From JANSYL01 sp963921255 (GTDB lineage: Bacteria > Pseudomonadota > Alphaproteobacteria > Rhodobacterales > Rhodobacteraceae), in contig CAWUEW020000003.1 of the NCBI GenBank assembly GCA_963921255.3, forward strand, positions 806,001 to 870,000: DNA of 64,000 nt. The letters are read 5' to 3'. The notes under the pieces are model-generated. The model saw only the letters and a list, made by a program, of their open reading frames with translations, searched no databases and was not told the DNA's origin. The first letter of the stretch is position 1. Each line of letters begins with the position of its first letter. This document shows, one piece after another, positions 44,200 through 53,227 of this stretch. The translations under genes and the position numbers were made by a program.

Positions 44200-45234
44200 G
44201 TGTCCAGCAGCTCAGAGTTTGGCGTTGCCCTGATCGGTGCGGGGATGGTCGCAAAGACCCATCTCGCGGCGATCCGTGACGCCGATGGCGTGGCGCTGCG
44301 CGGCATTGCGGCTCGGACGCCCGACCGCGCCCGTGCCTTGCTGACCGACTGGCCGGGCGCGCGGCTCTACGCCGATGCGCAGGACATCGCGGCGGATCCC
44401 GAGGTGGCTGCGGTTGTGGTCGTGACCCCGCCGGATGCGCGGGCTGAATTGATCGCGCCGCTGGCGGCGGCCGGCAAACCGATCCTCCTGGAAAAGCCGG
44501 TCGCCCGAAACACGTCCGAGGCCGAAGAGGTGGTTGCACTGTGCGAGGCGGCGGGTGTGCCGCTTGGCATCGTGTTTCAACACAGGATGCGGGCCGCGTC
44601 GCGTGCGGCGCGTGATTTTGCGTTGTCAGGCGAACTTGGGGCCTTGGGGTTGGTGGAAATTGCGGTGCCCTGGTGGCGCGAGCAGGCCTATTACGATGAG
44701 CCCGGTCGCGGCACCTATGCCCGCGACGGTGGGGGCGTTCTGATCAGCCAGGCGATCCATACGATCGACCTCGCCCTGAGCCTGACGGGCCCCGTGCAGT
44801 CCGTTCAGGCGATGACGGCCACCACAGCCTTCCACGAGATGGAGGCCGAAGATGTCGCCTGCGCGGGGCTGCGTTTTGCGAACGGCGCGGTGGGGTGGTT
44901 GACGGCCTCAACCGCGAGTTTCCCGGGCAAGGCCGAAACCATCACCCTGCATTTCGAAGCGGCGACGCTGCATCTTGAAGCCGGCGTTTTGACCGTAACC
45001 TGGCGCGACGGTCGGGTCGAGCATCACGGGGCGCAGGCCGGCACGGGTGGTGGCGCGGATCCGATGGCCTTCACCCATGACTGGCACCAGGGTGTGCTTG
45101 AGGATTTTGTGGCGGCGGTCCGCGATCCGCGCCCGCCGATGATCACGGGCCGGGATGCCTTGATTGCGCACCGATTGATTGATGCGATCGTGGCGTCCTC
45201 GGTGGCGGGGAAAATTGTGGAGGTCTCGTCGTGA
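44200..45234 (+). CDS. Gfo/Idh/MocA-family oxidoreductase 1
   Basis: This 344-residue NAD(P)-dependent sugar oxidoreductase shows the Rossmann motif GVALIGAGMVAKTH, the catalytic Lys in LLEKPVARN and the QAIHTIDLAL helix with catalytic His/Asp. The family oxidises sugar hydroxyls, inositols or glycosides. It starts with GTG at 44200, preceded by GGGAGGGG, and overlaps the next gene (GTGA). It is first in an operon of three such enzymes, a sugar ABC importer and uxuA. Its substrate is unknown; a uronide is likely from context. Confidence 0.85.
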   Translation: MSSSSEFGVALIGAGMVAKTHLAAIRDADGVALRGIAARTPDRARALLTDWPGARLYADAQDIAADPEVAAVVVVTPPDARAELIAPLAAAGKPILLEKPVARNTSEAEEVVALCEAAGVPLGIVFQHRMRAASRAARDFALSGELGALGLVEIAVPWWREQAYYDEPGRGTYARDGGGVLISQAIHTIDLALSLTGPVQSVQAMTATTAFHEMEAEDVACAGLRFANGAVGWLTASTASFPGKAETITLHFEAATLHLEAGVLTVTWRDGRVEHHGAQAGTGGGADPMAFTHDWHQGVLEDFVAAVRDPRPPMITGRDALIAHRLIDAIVASSVAGKIVEVSS

Positions 45235-46232
45235 AGTTCGGCGCAATCGGAATCGACCACCGCCATATCTTTGGCATGGCGGCCAACATGATGGCCGAAG
45301 GGGCTGAATTCGTGGGGTGGTGGACCGAAGGTGACCCCGAACCGTTGGCCGGGTTCCAGAAGCGGTTTCCAGATGTGCCCCGGGTCGACGAGATCGACGC
45401 CTTGCTGAGCAACCCCGAGATCGAATTGATCATGATTTCCTGCATCCCCCGCGATCGGGCCGGGTATGCCATCCGCGCCATGGAAGCGGGGAAAGATGTG
45501 ATGGTCGACAAACCCGGCTGCACTACCTTGGCGCGGTTGGACGAGATCAAGGCCTGTGTTGCGCGGACCGGTCGGATCTGGACGATTGATTTTTCGGAAC
45601 GCTTTGAAGTCCCGTCCGTCACGATGGCCGCCGATTTGGTGGCCGAGGGCGCGATTGGCAAGGTTGTGCAGACCGTCGGGCTTGGGCCGCATCGCTTGAA
45701 CCGTGCAACGCGCCCCGACTGGTTCTTCGACCGCGACGCCTTCGGCGGCATTCTGACGGATATTGCCAGTCACCAGATCGACCAGTTTCTGTTCTTTACA
45801 GGGTCGACGGATGCCGAGGTTACCCTGGCCAGCGTCCGCAATTTTGCCAACCCGGACGATCCCGGCTTGCAGGATTTCGGCGAGATTGCCCTGCGCTCGG
45901 ACCAGGGGCACGGGTATATCCGGGTTGACTGGTATACGCCGGATGCCTTGCCGAACTGGGGGGATGGGCGCCTGACCATCCTTGGGACCGAGGGGTATAT
46001 TGAACTTCGGAAATATGTGGATGTGGGCGCCCGCGACGGCACGGATCATCTGATCCTCGTCAACGGAACCCGCTGCGAAAACATCGACGCGCGGGACGCA
46101 GGTCTGCCGTATTTTTCGCGGTTGATGGCCGACATCCGCGACCGCACCGAAACGGCAATGCCGCAAGCGCACGCCTTCAAGGTGATGGAGCTTGCGTTGA
46201 CCGCACAGGCCATGGCGGAGGCGCGGTCATGA
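45231..46232 (+). CDS. Gfo/Idh/MocA-family oxidoreductase 2 (divergent Rossmann motif)
   Basis: This 333-residue family member begins MKFGAIGIDHRHIFGMA, in which the usual GxGxxG is altered, though MVDKPGCTTL keeps the lysine motif and TDIASHQIDQFLF keeps the catalytic helix. The altered nucleotide loop may change cofactor preference or affinity. It starts by GTGA overlap with oxidoreductase 1 and ends with ATGA overlap with oxidoreductase 3, so the three are made in fixed ratio. The substrate is unknown. Confidence 0.83.
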   Translation: MKFGAIGIDHRHIFGMAANMMAEGAEFVGWWTEGDPEPLAGFQKRFPDVPRVDEIDALLSNPEIELIMISCIPRDRAGYAIRAMEAGKDVMVDKPGCTTLARLDEIKACVARTGRIWTIDFSERFEVPSVTMAADLVAEGAIGKVVQTVGLGPHRLNRATRPDWFFDRDAFGGILTDIASHQIDQFLFFTGSTDAEVTLASVRNFANPDDPGLQDFGEIALRSDQGHGYIRVDWYTPDALPNWGDGRLTILGTEGYIELRKYVDVGARDGTDHLILVNGTRCENIDARDAGLPYFSRLMADIRDRTETAMPQAHAFKVMELALTAQAMAEARS

Positions 46233-47299
46233 TCCGCGTCGGCATCCTGGGGGCCGGCATCGGCCAGCAGCACTTGGACGGCTACCGCGCCTTGCCCGAT
46301 CGCTACGAGGTGCGCTGGATGTGCGATCTGGATACGGCCCGGGCCGAAATGGCATTGGGCGGTGTCGCAGGCCCCACCGTCACCGACGACCCTGAGCAGG
46401 TTCTTGGCGACCCCGATGTCGATCTCGTCGATGTGTGTCTGCCACCGCATTTGCACCTGCCCTTTGCCCTGAAGGCCCTGGCGGCGGGCAAGCATGTTGT
46501 GTGTGAGAAACCCCTGGTCCCCTCGCTGGCCGACTGTGACGCGTTGGCCGAGGCCGAGGCGGCCAGTGCCGGACGGATTTTCCCGGTGTTTCAATACCGG
46601 TATGGGCCGGCGACGACCGCCTTGGATGCCTTGATCGCGGCCGGGCTGACCGGTCAGCCGCAGGTTGCGAGCCTCGAGACCCATTGGAACCGCGGCGCCG
46701 ACTACTACGCCGTTCCATGGCGCGGCACCTGGGCAGGCGAGCGTGGCGGCGCGGTTCTGGGCCACGCGATCCACAACCATGATTTGCTCTGCCGGTATTT
46801 CGGACCGATCGCCCATGTGCAGGCCGAGCTTGCGACGCGGGTCAACCCGATCGAGACCGAAGACTGCGCGGCCTTGACGTTGCGGTTCGACAACGGGGCT
46901 CTTGCCACCTCGTCCGCTACGTTGGGCGCGGCCGGAGACACGTCTCGGCTGCGCATGGTCTTCGCGGATCTAACCGCCGAAAGCGGCGACGTGCCTTATG
47001 CACCGGCCATGGGCGATTGGACCTTTGCGGCGCGCGATCCGTCCAAGCAGGCCGACGTCGACGCCGTGGTTGCGGCGCAGAAACAAGGATTTGACGGGTT
47101 TGCAGGGTATTTCGCGGCCATTGCCGATGCGCTCGATGGCCGCGCAGGGCGGGAAGTCACTCTCAAGGATGGGCGGGCGTCCATCGAATTGGTGACCGCA
47201 GTTTACCTTGCGGCCCACCATGCCAAAGGTGTTGCGTTACCGCTCACATTCGGCGCAGAGTTTTATCGAAGCTGGCTGCCAGAAGATCGTGCGTCATGA
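46229..47299 (+). CDS. Gfo/Idh/MocA-family oxidoreductase 3
   Basis: This 356-residue member has canonical Rossmann VGILGAGIGQQHLDGY, lysine motif VCEKPLVPS and the catalytic helix GGAVLGHAIHNHDLL. It overlaps oxidoreductase 2 by ATGA. With the other two it could run successive oxidation, epimerisation or reduction on one imported sugar. No glycosidase is seen in the operon. Confidence 0.85.
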   Translation: MIRVGILGAGIGQQHLDGYRALPDRYEVRWMCDLDTARAEMALGGVAGPTVTDDPEQVLGDPDVDLVDVCLPPHLHLPFALKALAAGKHVVCEKPLVPSLADCDALAEAEAASAGRIFPVFQYRYGPATTALDALIAAGLTGQPQVASLETHWNRGADYYAVPWRGTWAGERGGAVLGHAIHNHDLLCRYFGPIAHVQAELATRVNPIETEDCAALTLRFDNGALATSSATLGAAGDTSRLRMVFADLTAESGDVPYAPAMGDWTFAARDPSKQADVDAVVAAQKQGFDGFAGYFAAIADALDGRAGREVTLKDGRASIELVTAVYLAAHHAKGVALPLTFGAEFYRSWLPEDRAS

Positions 47300-47367
47300 A
47301 AAGCACGGCGGAGGTCAGCTTAACAAAGATCGGGGCGTATGGGGCCCCGTCCAAAGGGAGGAAAATG

Positions 47368-48630
47368 ATGACCCAACTGAAACTTCTGGGCACCACGGCG
47401 CTTGTCCTGGGCCTGGCGGCACCCGCCAAGGCGCAGGAAATTCGCTTTATGTGCTCGACCGATGGCAACGAATGCGAAGTCTACGATGACATCCTGACCC
47501 GCTTCGAAGCCGAAAACCCCGGTGTCGACGTCGTCGTCGATATCGTGCCTTACCAGGCCATTCTCGAAAACCTGCCGGTCCAGCTGGCAGCGGGCAATGG
47601 GCCTGACATGGCCAAGATCACCGACCTTGGTGGCCTGAACGAGTACTACCTTGACCTCGATCCCTACGTGGACCGGGCCTACTGGGAAGAAAGCTTCGGC
47701 GACTTCCTGAGCTGGTATCGCGGCGGCGCGGACGACAACGGCGTCTACGGCCTGCACACGCAGCTGACCATCACCGGTCCCTTCGTGAACGCCACGCTCT
47801 TTGAACAGGCCGGCGTGGAAATGCCGGGCGATGGCGCAACCTGGGACGACTGGGCAACCGCATCGCGGGCCGTGGCAGAAGCCACCGGCACCGACTTCCC
47901 GATGGCGATTGACCGCTCCGGCCACCGCGTTGCGGGTCCGGCGATCTCCTACGGGGCAGCCCTGAATGGCGCAGATGGCCCGACGCTGTCCGACGAAGGC
48001 TTCGCGGCATTCGTTGAGCAATTCGTGGCCTGGCACAATGACGGCACCATCGCGCGCGACGTGTGGGCCGGTCAGGGTGGCGCGACCTACCAGGACGCGG
48101 CGCAGGAATTCATCAATGGTGAACTGGTCTTCTACTACTCCGGCTCCTGGCAGATCGGCCGTATGGAAGAGAACGTTGGTGACTTCTTCGACTGGCAGGT
48201 GGTCGACAGCCCCTGTGGTCCGGCTGGCGCATGCTCGGGCATGCCCGGTGGTTCCGGCATCGTCGGCTTCGGCGACACCGAGCACCCGGAAATCGTCGCC
48301 GCCATCATCGACTTCCTGGCACAGGAAGACGTGTATGCCGAAGCCACCGCACGCACCCGGAACCTGCCGGCGCACCTTGGCGTTGCATCTGCCGGTGTGA
48401 ACTACGAAGGCGTGTCCGAAGGCGCAGCCGGTGCACTGAACGGCTTTGCCGCCGCTCTGCCGGATGTGGATCCGGCGGCCTTCTGGTACCAGGGCTACGC
48501 GGGCAACCGCGCCATGTTCGGCATCACCGTTGAGCGCGTCAGCCAGGCCATTGTTGGCGAGCTGACCGTCGAGGAAGCAATCGCGCGCATGGAAGAAGAC
48601 CTTGCCGCGGCCATGGCTGAAAGCCAGTAA
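47368..48630 (+). CDS. Sugar ABC transporter substrate-binding protein, family 1
   Basis: This 420-residue extracellular solute-binding protein has a Sec signal (MTQLKLLGTTALVLGLAAPAKAQ). The mature part begins EIRFMCSTDGNECEVYDDILTRFEAENPGV, typical of the UgpB/MalE-like family 1. ATG 47368 has AGGGAGG six nt upstream; an ATG at 47365 is nearly as good. It follows oxidoreductase 3 by about 70 nt. The ligand is probably a uronic acid or uronide given uxuA in the same operon. Confidence 0.88.
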   Translation: MTQLKLLGTTALVLGLAAPAKAQEIRFMCSTDGNECEVYDDILTRFEAENPGVDVVVDIVPYQAILENLPVQLAAGNGPDMAKITDLGGLNEYYLDLDPYVDRAYWEESFGDFLSWYRGGADDNGVYGLHTQLTITGPFVNATLFEQAGVEMPGDGATWDDWATASRAVAEATGTDFPMAIDRSGHRVAGPAISYGAALNGADGPTLSDEGFAAFVEQFVAWHNDGTIARDVWAGQGGATYQDAAQEFINGELVFYYSGSWQIGRMEENVGDFFDWQVVDSPCGPAGACSGMPGGSGIVGFGDTEHPEIVAAIIDFLAQEDVYAEATARTRNLPAHLGVASAGVNYEGVSEGAAGALNGFAAALPDVDPAAFWYQGYAGNRAMFGITVERVSQAIVGELTVEEAIARMEEDLAAAMAESQ

Positions 48631-48632
48631 CC

Positions 48633-49697
48633 TTGGCTGATACGACAGGGCAGGGCGCTCCGGCGCCCGCCCCCACCCCCGGACCGCAGCCGCCCCAAAG
48701 GGGCACCCCCGTGCGCGGAGATGGCATCGGCCTGACGCTGATCTCTCCGATTATGCGGGTCATCGAAATCCCCATGTTGGGCCTTCAGCGCCTCTTGGGG
48801 GTCAATCGCTTGGCGTGGGTGTTCTTGGTGCCGAACCTTTTGCTCTTTGGGCTGTTCGCGTTCCTGCCCATCATTCTGAATTTCTTCTACGCGACCACGG
48901 GCGGCGACAATGTGCTGCTGGACGATCGCCCCTATGTCGGGGCGCGGAACTTCCTGAACCTGGTCGACTGTAGCAATTATCTCGATCCCAATTCCTGCCG
49001 CGAGGACAAGTTCTGGCGCGCCATTTGGAACACGGTTTGGTTCGTGACCTTGCAGGTCGGGATCATGGTCGGGTTTTCACTTCTCACGGCGATCATCCTC
49101 AACCGCGATATCAAGGCGCGGGGCTTCTTCCGCTCGGTCTTCTTCTTTCCAGTGCTACTGTCCCCGGTGGTCGTGGCGCTGATCTGGAAGTGGATCTTGC
49201 AGCGCGAAGGGGTCTTGAATGCCTTCCTGGATTGGACGGGGATCGGCGGGGTCAATTGGTTGGTCGACGCGGAATGGGCCTTTGCGTGGTCCGTGTTCCT
49301 GTCGGTTTGGGCCCATATGGGTTTCTACACCTTGATCCTGCTTGCGGGACTGCAGGCGATCCCACGTGACGTGTACGAAGCCGCCACGATGGACCGCGCG
49401 TCGCCCTGGCGGGTGTTCCGCCGGATCACGCTGCCGCTCTTGGCGCCGACCATGCTGGTTGTGCTCATCCTGGCGTTGATCAAGGGCGTGCAGACATTTG
49501 ATGAAGTTTACGCCTTTACCGGGGGTGGTCCCGGCACGGCGACGACCTTCATCATCCAATACATCTATGAAGAGGGCTTTGCCGGTGCGCCGCGCATCTG
49601 GGGCATGGCTGCGGCCGCGTCGATCCTTGTGGCGATCGTCCTTGTGATCCTGACGCTGATCCAACTCTGGGTGAACAGGAACAACGTCGATGGGTAG
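48633..49697 (+). CDS. Sugar ABC transporter permease 1 (MalF/UgpA type)
   Basis: This membrane protein of up to 354 residues has a Pro-rich cytoplasmic N-terminus, six membrane segments and the EAA loop YEAATMDRASPWRVFRRITLPLL. A periplasmic insert holds a Cys pair (VDCSNYLDPNSC) that might form a disulfide. The start is uncertain. A TTG at 48633, 2 nt after the binding-protein stop, gives the longest form without a clear ribosome site; a GTG at 48711 follows AAAGGGG and is a fair alternative. Confidence 0.83.
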   Translation: MADTTGQGAPAPAPTPGPQPPQRGTPVRGDGIGLTLISPIMRVIEIPMLGLQRLLGVNRLAWVFLVPNLLLFGLFAFLPIILNFFYATTGGDNVLLDDRPYVGARNFLNLVDCSNYLDPNSCREDKFWRAIWNTVWFVTLQVGIMVGFSLLTAIILNRDIKARGFFRSVFFFPVLLSPVVVALIWKWILQREGVLNAFLDWTGIGGVNWLVDAEWAFAWSVFLSVWAHMGFYTLILLAGLQAIPRDVYEAATMDRASPWRVFRRITLPLLAPTMLVVLILALIKGVQTFDEVYAFTGGGPGTATTFIIQYIYEEGFAGAPRIWGMAAAASILVAIVLVILTLIQLWVNRNNVDG

Positions 49698-50742
49698 AAC
49701 TTGGGAATTCCTGACCGCGACGCGCGGCAAAGGGCGGCTGCATTGGACCGACTGGGCCAGCTACGGCTACCTGTGTGCGGGCGTGTTCCTTATGTTCTTC
49801 CCGGTGGTGTGGCTGGTGCTGTCGAGCTTCAAGACCGAAGCCGACCTCCAGCGCTTCCCGCCGACCTTCCTGCCGTACCAGCAGCAAACGCTGTCGGTGG
49901 ACGGGTATGACGATCCGTTGCCGTTGTTCGAAATGGTCAGTGGCGATTACGAAGGCATGATCCTGGCCCAGGTCCGGCGTGTCGGGCTGCAGGCGCAAAT
50001 GGTCGACCCCACCAATCCGGGCGAACGGTTGCGTGTGTCGATCGACGAATACGAGCGTGTGGAAAGCGTGACGCTGGCCTGGGAGAACTACACCGGTCTG
50101 TTCGATCGCTTCAATTTCCTGCTCTATTTCTGGAATTCGACCTTCATCACGGTGACGGCCACCCTGATCATGCTGCTCACCAACTCGATGGCGGCCTTTG
50201 CATTGTCGAAATACCAGTTCCGAGGGCGAACATTCGTCCTTCTTCTGGTGATCGGGACATTGATGATCCCGCAGACGGTTGTGCTGGTTCCGCTGTTTTT
50301 GATCGTGTCGGAAATGGGGATGTCCAACTCGCTCTGGGGGGTGATTATCCCCGGGGCGGCCACGCCGACAGGCGTCTTCCTGTTGCGCCAGTACATGTTG
50401 ACCATCCCGGATGAGATCCTCGATGCCGCCCGAATGGACAAGGCCAGCGAATGGAAGATCTACTGGCGGATCATGGTGCCGTTGTCGGCGCCGGCGATTG
50501 CCGTCCTTGCGATCCTCGCGATCATGTGGCGCTGGAATGATTTCCTCTGGCCGCTGATCGTTCTGACGCAATCCGAAAACTTCACCCTGCAACTGGCGCT
50601 GAACTCCTTCCAGGGAGAGTTGCGGACAGATTGGTCAAGCCTGCTTGCCATGACCGTTCTGACGCTGTTGCCCATCGCAGTGGTGTTCACCTTTTTGCAG
50701 AAATACATCGCGACCGGCATCGCCTCGACCGGCGGGAAATAA
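49690..50742 (+). CDS. Sugar ABC transporter permease 2 (MalG/UgpE type)
   Basis: This 350-residue membrane protein has a first segment YLCAGVFLMFFPVVWLVLSSF, a long periplasmic insert of about 100 residues before the remaining segments, and the EAA loop LDAARMDKASEWKIYWRIMVPL. The insert is larger than in MalG and may contact the binding protein. It overlaps permease 1 by 8 nt, so the pair is co-translated. Confidence 0.88.
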   Translation: MGRTWEFLTATRGKGRLHWTDWASYGYLCAGVFLMFFPVVWLVLSSFKTEADLQRFPPTFLPYQQQTLSVDGYDDPLPLFEMVSGDYEGMILAQVRRVGLQAQMVDPTNPGERLRVSIDEYERVESVTLAWENYTGLFDRFNFLLYFWNSTFITVTATLIMLLTNSMAAFALSKYQFRGRTFVLLLVIGTLMIPQTVVLVPLFLIVSEMGMSNSLWGVIIPGAATPTGVFLLRQYMLTIPDEILDAARMDKASEWKIYWRIMVPLSAPAIAVLAILAIMWRWNDFLWPLIVLTQSENFTLQLALNSFQGELRTDWSSLLAMTVLTLLPIAVVFTFLQKYIATGIASTGGK

Positions 50743-50754
50743 GAGGGGGCGTTC

Positions 50755-51834
50755 ATGGCCAGCATTGAGCTTAAGAAGGTTCAGAAATCCTATGGGGCGG
50801 TTGACGTCATCAAGGGGATCGATCTGGACATCAAGGAAGGCGACTTCTGCGTTTTCGTCGGCCCGTCGGGCTGTGGGAAATCGACGCTGTTGCGGATGAT
50901 TTCCGGGTTGGAAAGCATCACCGGTGGGGACATCGAAATCGGCGGCGAGGTGGTGAACAACATCCCGGCGGCGGATCGTGGACTTGCCATGGTGTTCCAG
51001 AGCTACGCGCTTTACCCCCATATGTCCGTCCGCCAGAACCTCAGCTTCGGGTTGGAGAACATCAACACGCCGCGCGCCGAGATCAACGCCAAGGTCGACG
51101 AAGTCGCCAAGATGCTGCAGATCGACATGTTGCTGGACCGTCGGCCCAAGGACCTGTCCGGCGGGCAACGCCAGCGGGTGGCCATCGGGCGCGCCGTGGT
51201 GCGCGAACCCCGTGTGTTCCTGTTTGACGAGCCGTTGTCGAACCTAGATGCGGAATTGCGGGTCGATATGCGCGGCGAGATTGCCAGCCTGCACCGCCGC
51301 CTCGGCAACACAATGATCTACGTGACCCATGATCAGGTTGAAGCCATGACCATGGCCGACAAGATCGCCGTCCTGCGATTGGGCGAAGTCGAGCAGTTCG
51401 GCGAACCGCTGGAGCTTTACAACCGCCCGCGCAACATCTTCGTCGCCGGGTTTATCGGCAGCCCCAAGATGAATTTCATCACCGGGCACGTCGACGGATC
51501 GGACCGGTCGATCCTGCATCTGGACACCGGGGAAACCATGACCCTTCCCGACACTGGGTTCAGCCATCAACAAGGTGAGCCGGTGACATTGGGTATTCGC
51601 CCGAACCATTTGCGTGTGTCCGACGATGGCCCGGTGAAAGTCCAAGTGAAGTCCGTCGAACAATTGGGCGGGGAAAGCTACGTCTACGGCCATACGGCGA
51701 CCGGCAATCCGATCACGGTGCATATTGGTGGCCAGACCAATATCGACTTCGGCGACAGCGTTCATGTGGGCGCCCCCGCCGAGGAGATTCATCTGTTCGA
51801 CACGGAAAGTGGGTTGTCGCTGAGGGCCGACTGA
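50755..51834 (+). CDS. Sugar ABC transporter ATP-binding protein (UgpC/MsmK type)
   Basis: This 359-residue ATPase has Walker A GPSGCGKST, signature LSGGQRQR, Walker B FLFDEPLSNLD and switch His in VTHDQVEAMT, followed by a C-terminal TOBE/OB-type regulatory domain. It powers the importer encoded just upstream. Its stop shares a base with the uxuA start (TGATG), which ties the transporter directly to mannonate breakdown. Confidence 0.92.
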   Translation: MASIELKKVQKSYGAVDVIKGIDLDIKEGDFCVFVGPSGCGKSTLLRMISGLESITGGDIEIGGEVVNNIPAADRGLAMVFQSYALYPHMSVRQNLSFGLENINTPRAEINAKVDEVAKMLQIDMLLDRRPKDLSGGQRQRVAIGRAVVREPRVFLFDEPLSNLDAELRVDMRGEIASLHRRLGNTMIYVTHDQVEAMTMADKIAVLRLGEVEQFGEPLELYNRPRNIFVAGFIGSPKMNFITGHVDGSDRSILHLDTGETMTLPDTGFSHQQGEPVTLGIRPNHLRVSDDGPVKVQVKSVEQLGGESYVYGHTATGNPITVHIGGQTNIDFGDSVHVGAPAEEIHLFDTESGLSLRAD

Positions 51835-53033
51835 TGCGCGAGACATGGCGCTGGTTCGGGCCGGACGACACGATCTTCCTGTATGAAATTCTCCAGACCG
51901 GGGCGCAGGGCATTGTCACGGCTCTGCACCACGTTCCGACGGGCGAGGTCTGGACCCGGGACGAGATTGTCGCGCGGAAACGCTTGGTCGAAGGGTCGGC
52001 CGACGCACCAACCGGGCTGACCTGGGATGTCGTGGAAAGCCTGCCGGTCTCGGAGGATATCAAAACGCAGTCCGGGGCGTGGCGGGCCCATCTTGATGCG
52101 TATCGCGCCAGTCTGGAACATCTGGCCGCGGCGGGCGTGAAGGTCATCTGCTACAACTTCATGCCGGTCCTCGACTGGACGCGGACCCGCCTGTCCTATC
52201 CCGTGCCGAAGGGCGGCCACGCGATGCAGTTCGAGCTGGCCGATTTCGCGTTGTTTGATCTGCATGTGCTCAAGCGCAAGGGGGCGGACGAGGATTACCC
52301 GGACGAGATCAAGGCCCGCGCCGCGCGCGATTTTGCCAATGTGGGCCACGCACTGGGCCCGGCCCTGACCCAGACCATTCTGGCCGGGTTGCCCGGTGCG
52401 GCCGAACACTGGACGGTCGACGATGTCGATCTTGCGCTCACCCACTATGACCACATTGATGCAGACAGGCTTCGGACGCATCTGGTCGATTTCCTGTCGG
52501 AGGTCGTCCCAACGGCCGAGCGGCTTGGACTGCGCCTGTGCTGCCACCCGGACGATCCGCCCTTTCCGCTCTTGGGTCTGCCGCGGGTGATGTCCACCGA
52601 GGAGGACTACGCGGCGATCATGGAGGCCGTGGGGTCACCGGCGAGCGGGATCACGCTGTGCACTGGATCATTGGGCGTTGATCCGGCCTTTGATCCCGTG
52701 CGCTTTGTGGAACGCTTGGGGGATCGCATCCACTTCGTTCATCTGCGCAACACGCAGCGTCAGGGTGAGATGGCCCTGGGCCGCACCAGTTTCGTGGAAT
52801 CCGATCATTTGGGCGGGGACACGGACATGGTCGCCACCATCCGGGCGTTGTTGGCCGAGGAAGCCCGCCGCCGCGCCGAAGGGCGGGCCGATGCCGAGAT
52901 CCCCATGCGGCCCGACCATGGCCACGCGCTTCTGAGTGATTTGGACCGCGATATGATGCCCGGGTATCCTTTGATTGGCCGTATGCGCGGGCTGGCAGAA
53001 CTGCGCGGCATCATGGCGGCCCTGTCTGCATAA
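51834..53033 (+). CDS. uxuA: D-mannonate dehydratase
   Basis: This 399-residue TIM-barrel enzyme begins MRETWRWFGPDDTIFLYEILQTGAQGIVTALHHVP, the UxuA hallmark, with YNFMPVLDWTRT, LCCHPDDPPFP, LCTGSLG and HFVHLRNTQR carrying the metal and substrate residues. It dehydrates mannonate to 2-keto-3-deoxygluconate. It is last in the importer operon; the KDG kinase is at 16110-17066. Confidence 0.95.
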   Translation: MRETWRWFGPDDTIFLYEILQTGAQGIVTALHHVPTGEVWTRDEIVARKRLVEGSADAPTGLTWDVVESLPVSEDIKTQSGAWRAHLDAYRASLEHLAAAGVKVICYNFMPVLDWTRTRLSYPVPKGGHAMQFELADFALFDLHVLKRKGADEDYPDEIKARAARDFANVGHALGPALTQTILAGLPGAAEHWTVDDVDLALTHYDHIDADRLRTHLVDFLSEVVPTAERLGLRLCCHPDDPPFPLLGLPRVMSTEEDYAAIMEAVGSPASGITLCTGSLGVDPAFDPVRFVERLGDRIHFVHLRNTQRQGEMALGRTSFVESDHLGGDTDMVATIRALLAEEARRRAEGRADAEIPMRPDHGHALLSDLDRDMMPGYPLIGRMRGLAELRGIMAALSA

Positions 53034-53105
53034 CCTGCCGCTTTTCACTGATGCCGTGACGAGACCGCCCAAAGCCGCGGCGTTTCAAACGTTTCGCACG
53101 CGTTT

Positions 53106-53159
53106 TTCTTGCGAATAAGTCGCAACAGCATTGACTTCTTGCGAATGGCTCTCATTATT
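53106..53159 (+). promoter_or_regulatory. Promoter of the Mn-type importer with repeated TTCTTGCGAAT sites
   Basis: TTCTTGCGAAT occurs twice, at 53106-53116 and 53136-53146, exactly 30 bp apart. The first copy is part of an inverted repeat TTGCGA-ATAAG-TCGCAA (53109-53125). TTGACT at 53131-53136 with ATTATT at 53154-53159 (17-nt spacer) is a plausible promoter. This layout suggests a metal-dependent repressor site; I could not match it with certainty to a Mur, MntR, Irr or Zur consensus. Confidence 0.6.
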
Positions 53160-53227
53160 AAGGGCTGTGAATGTCGCCCCGTGCCAGGGCACTGCTTGCT
53201 TGCACTGCTATCAAGGATACCTGGACT

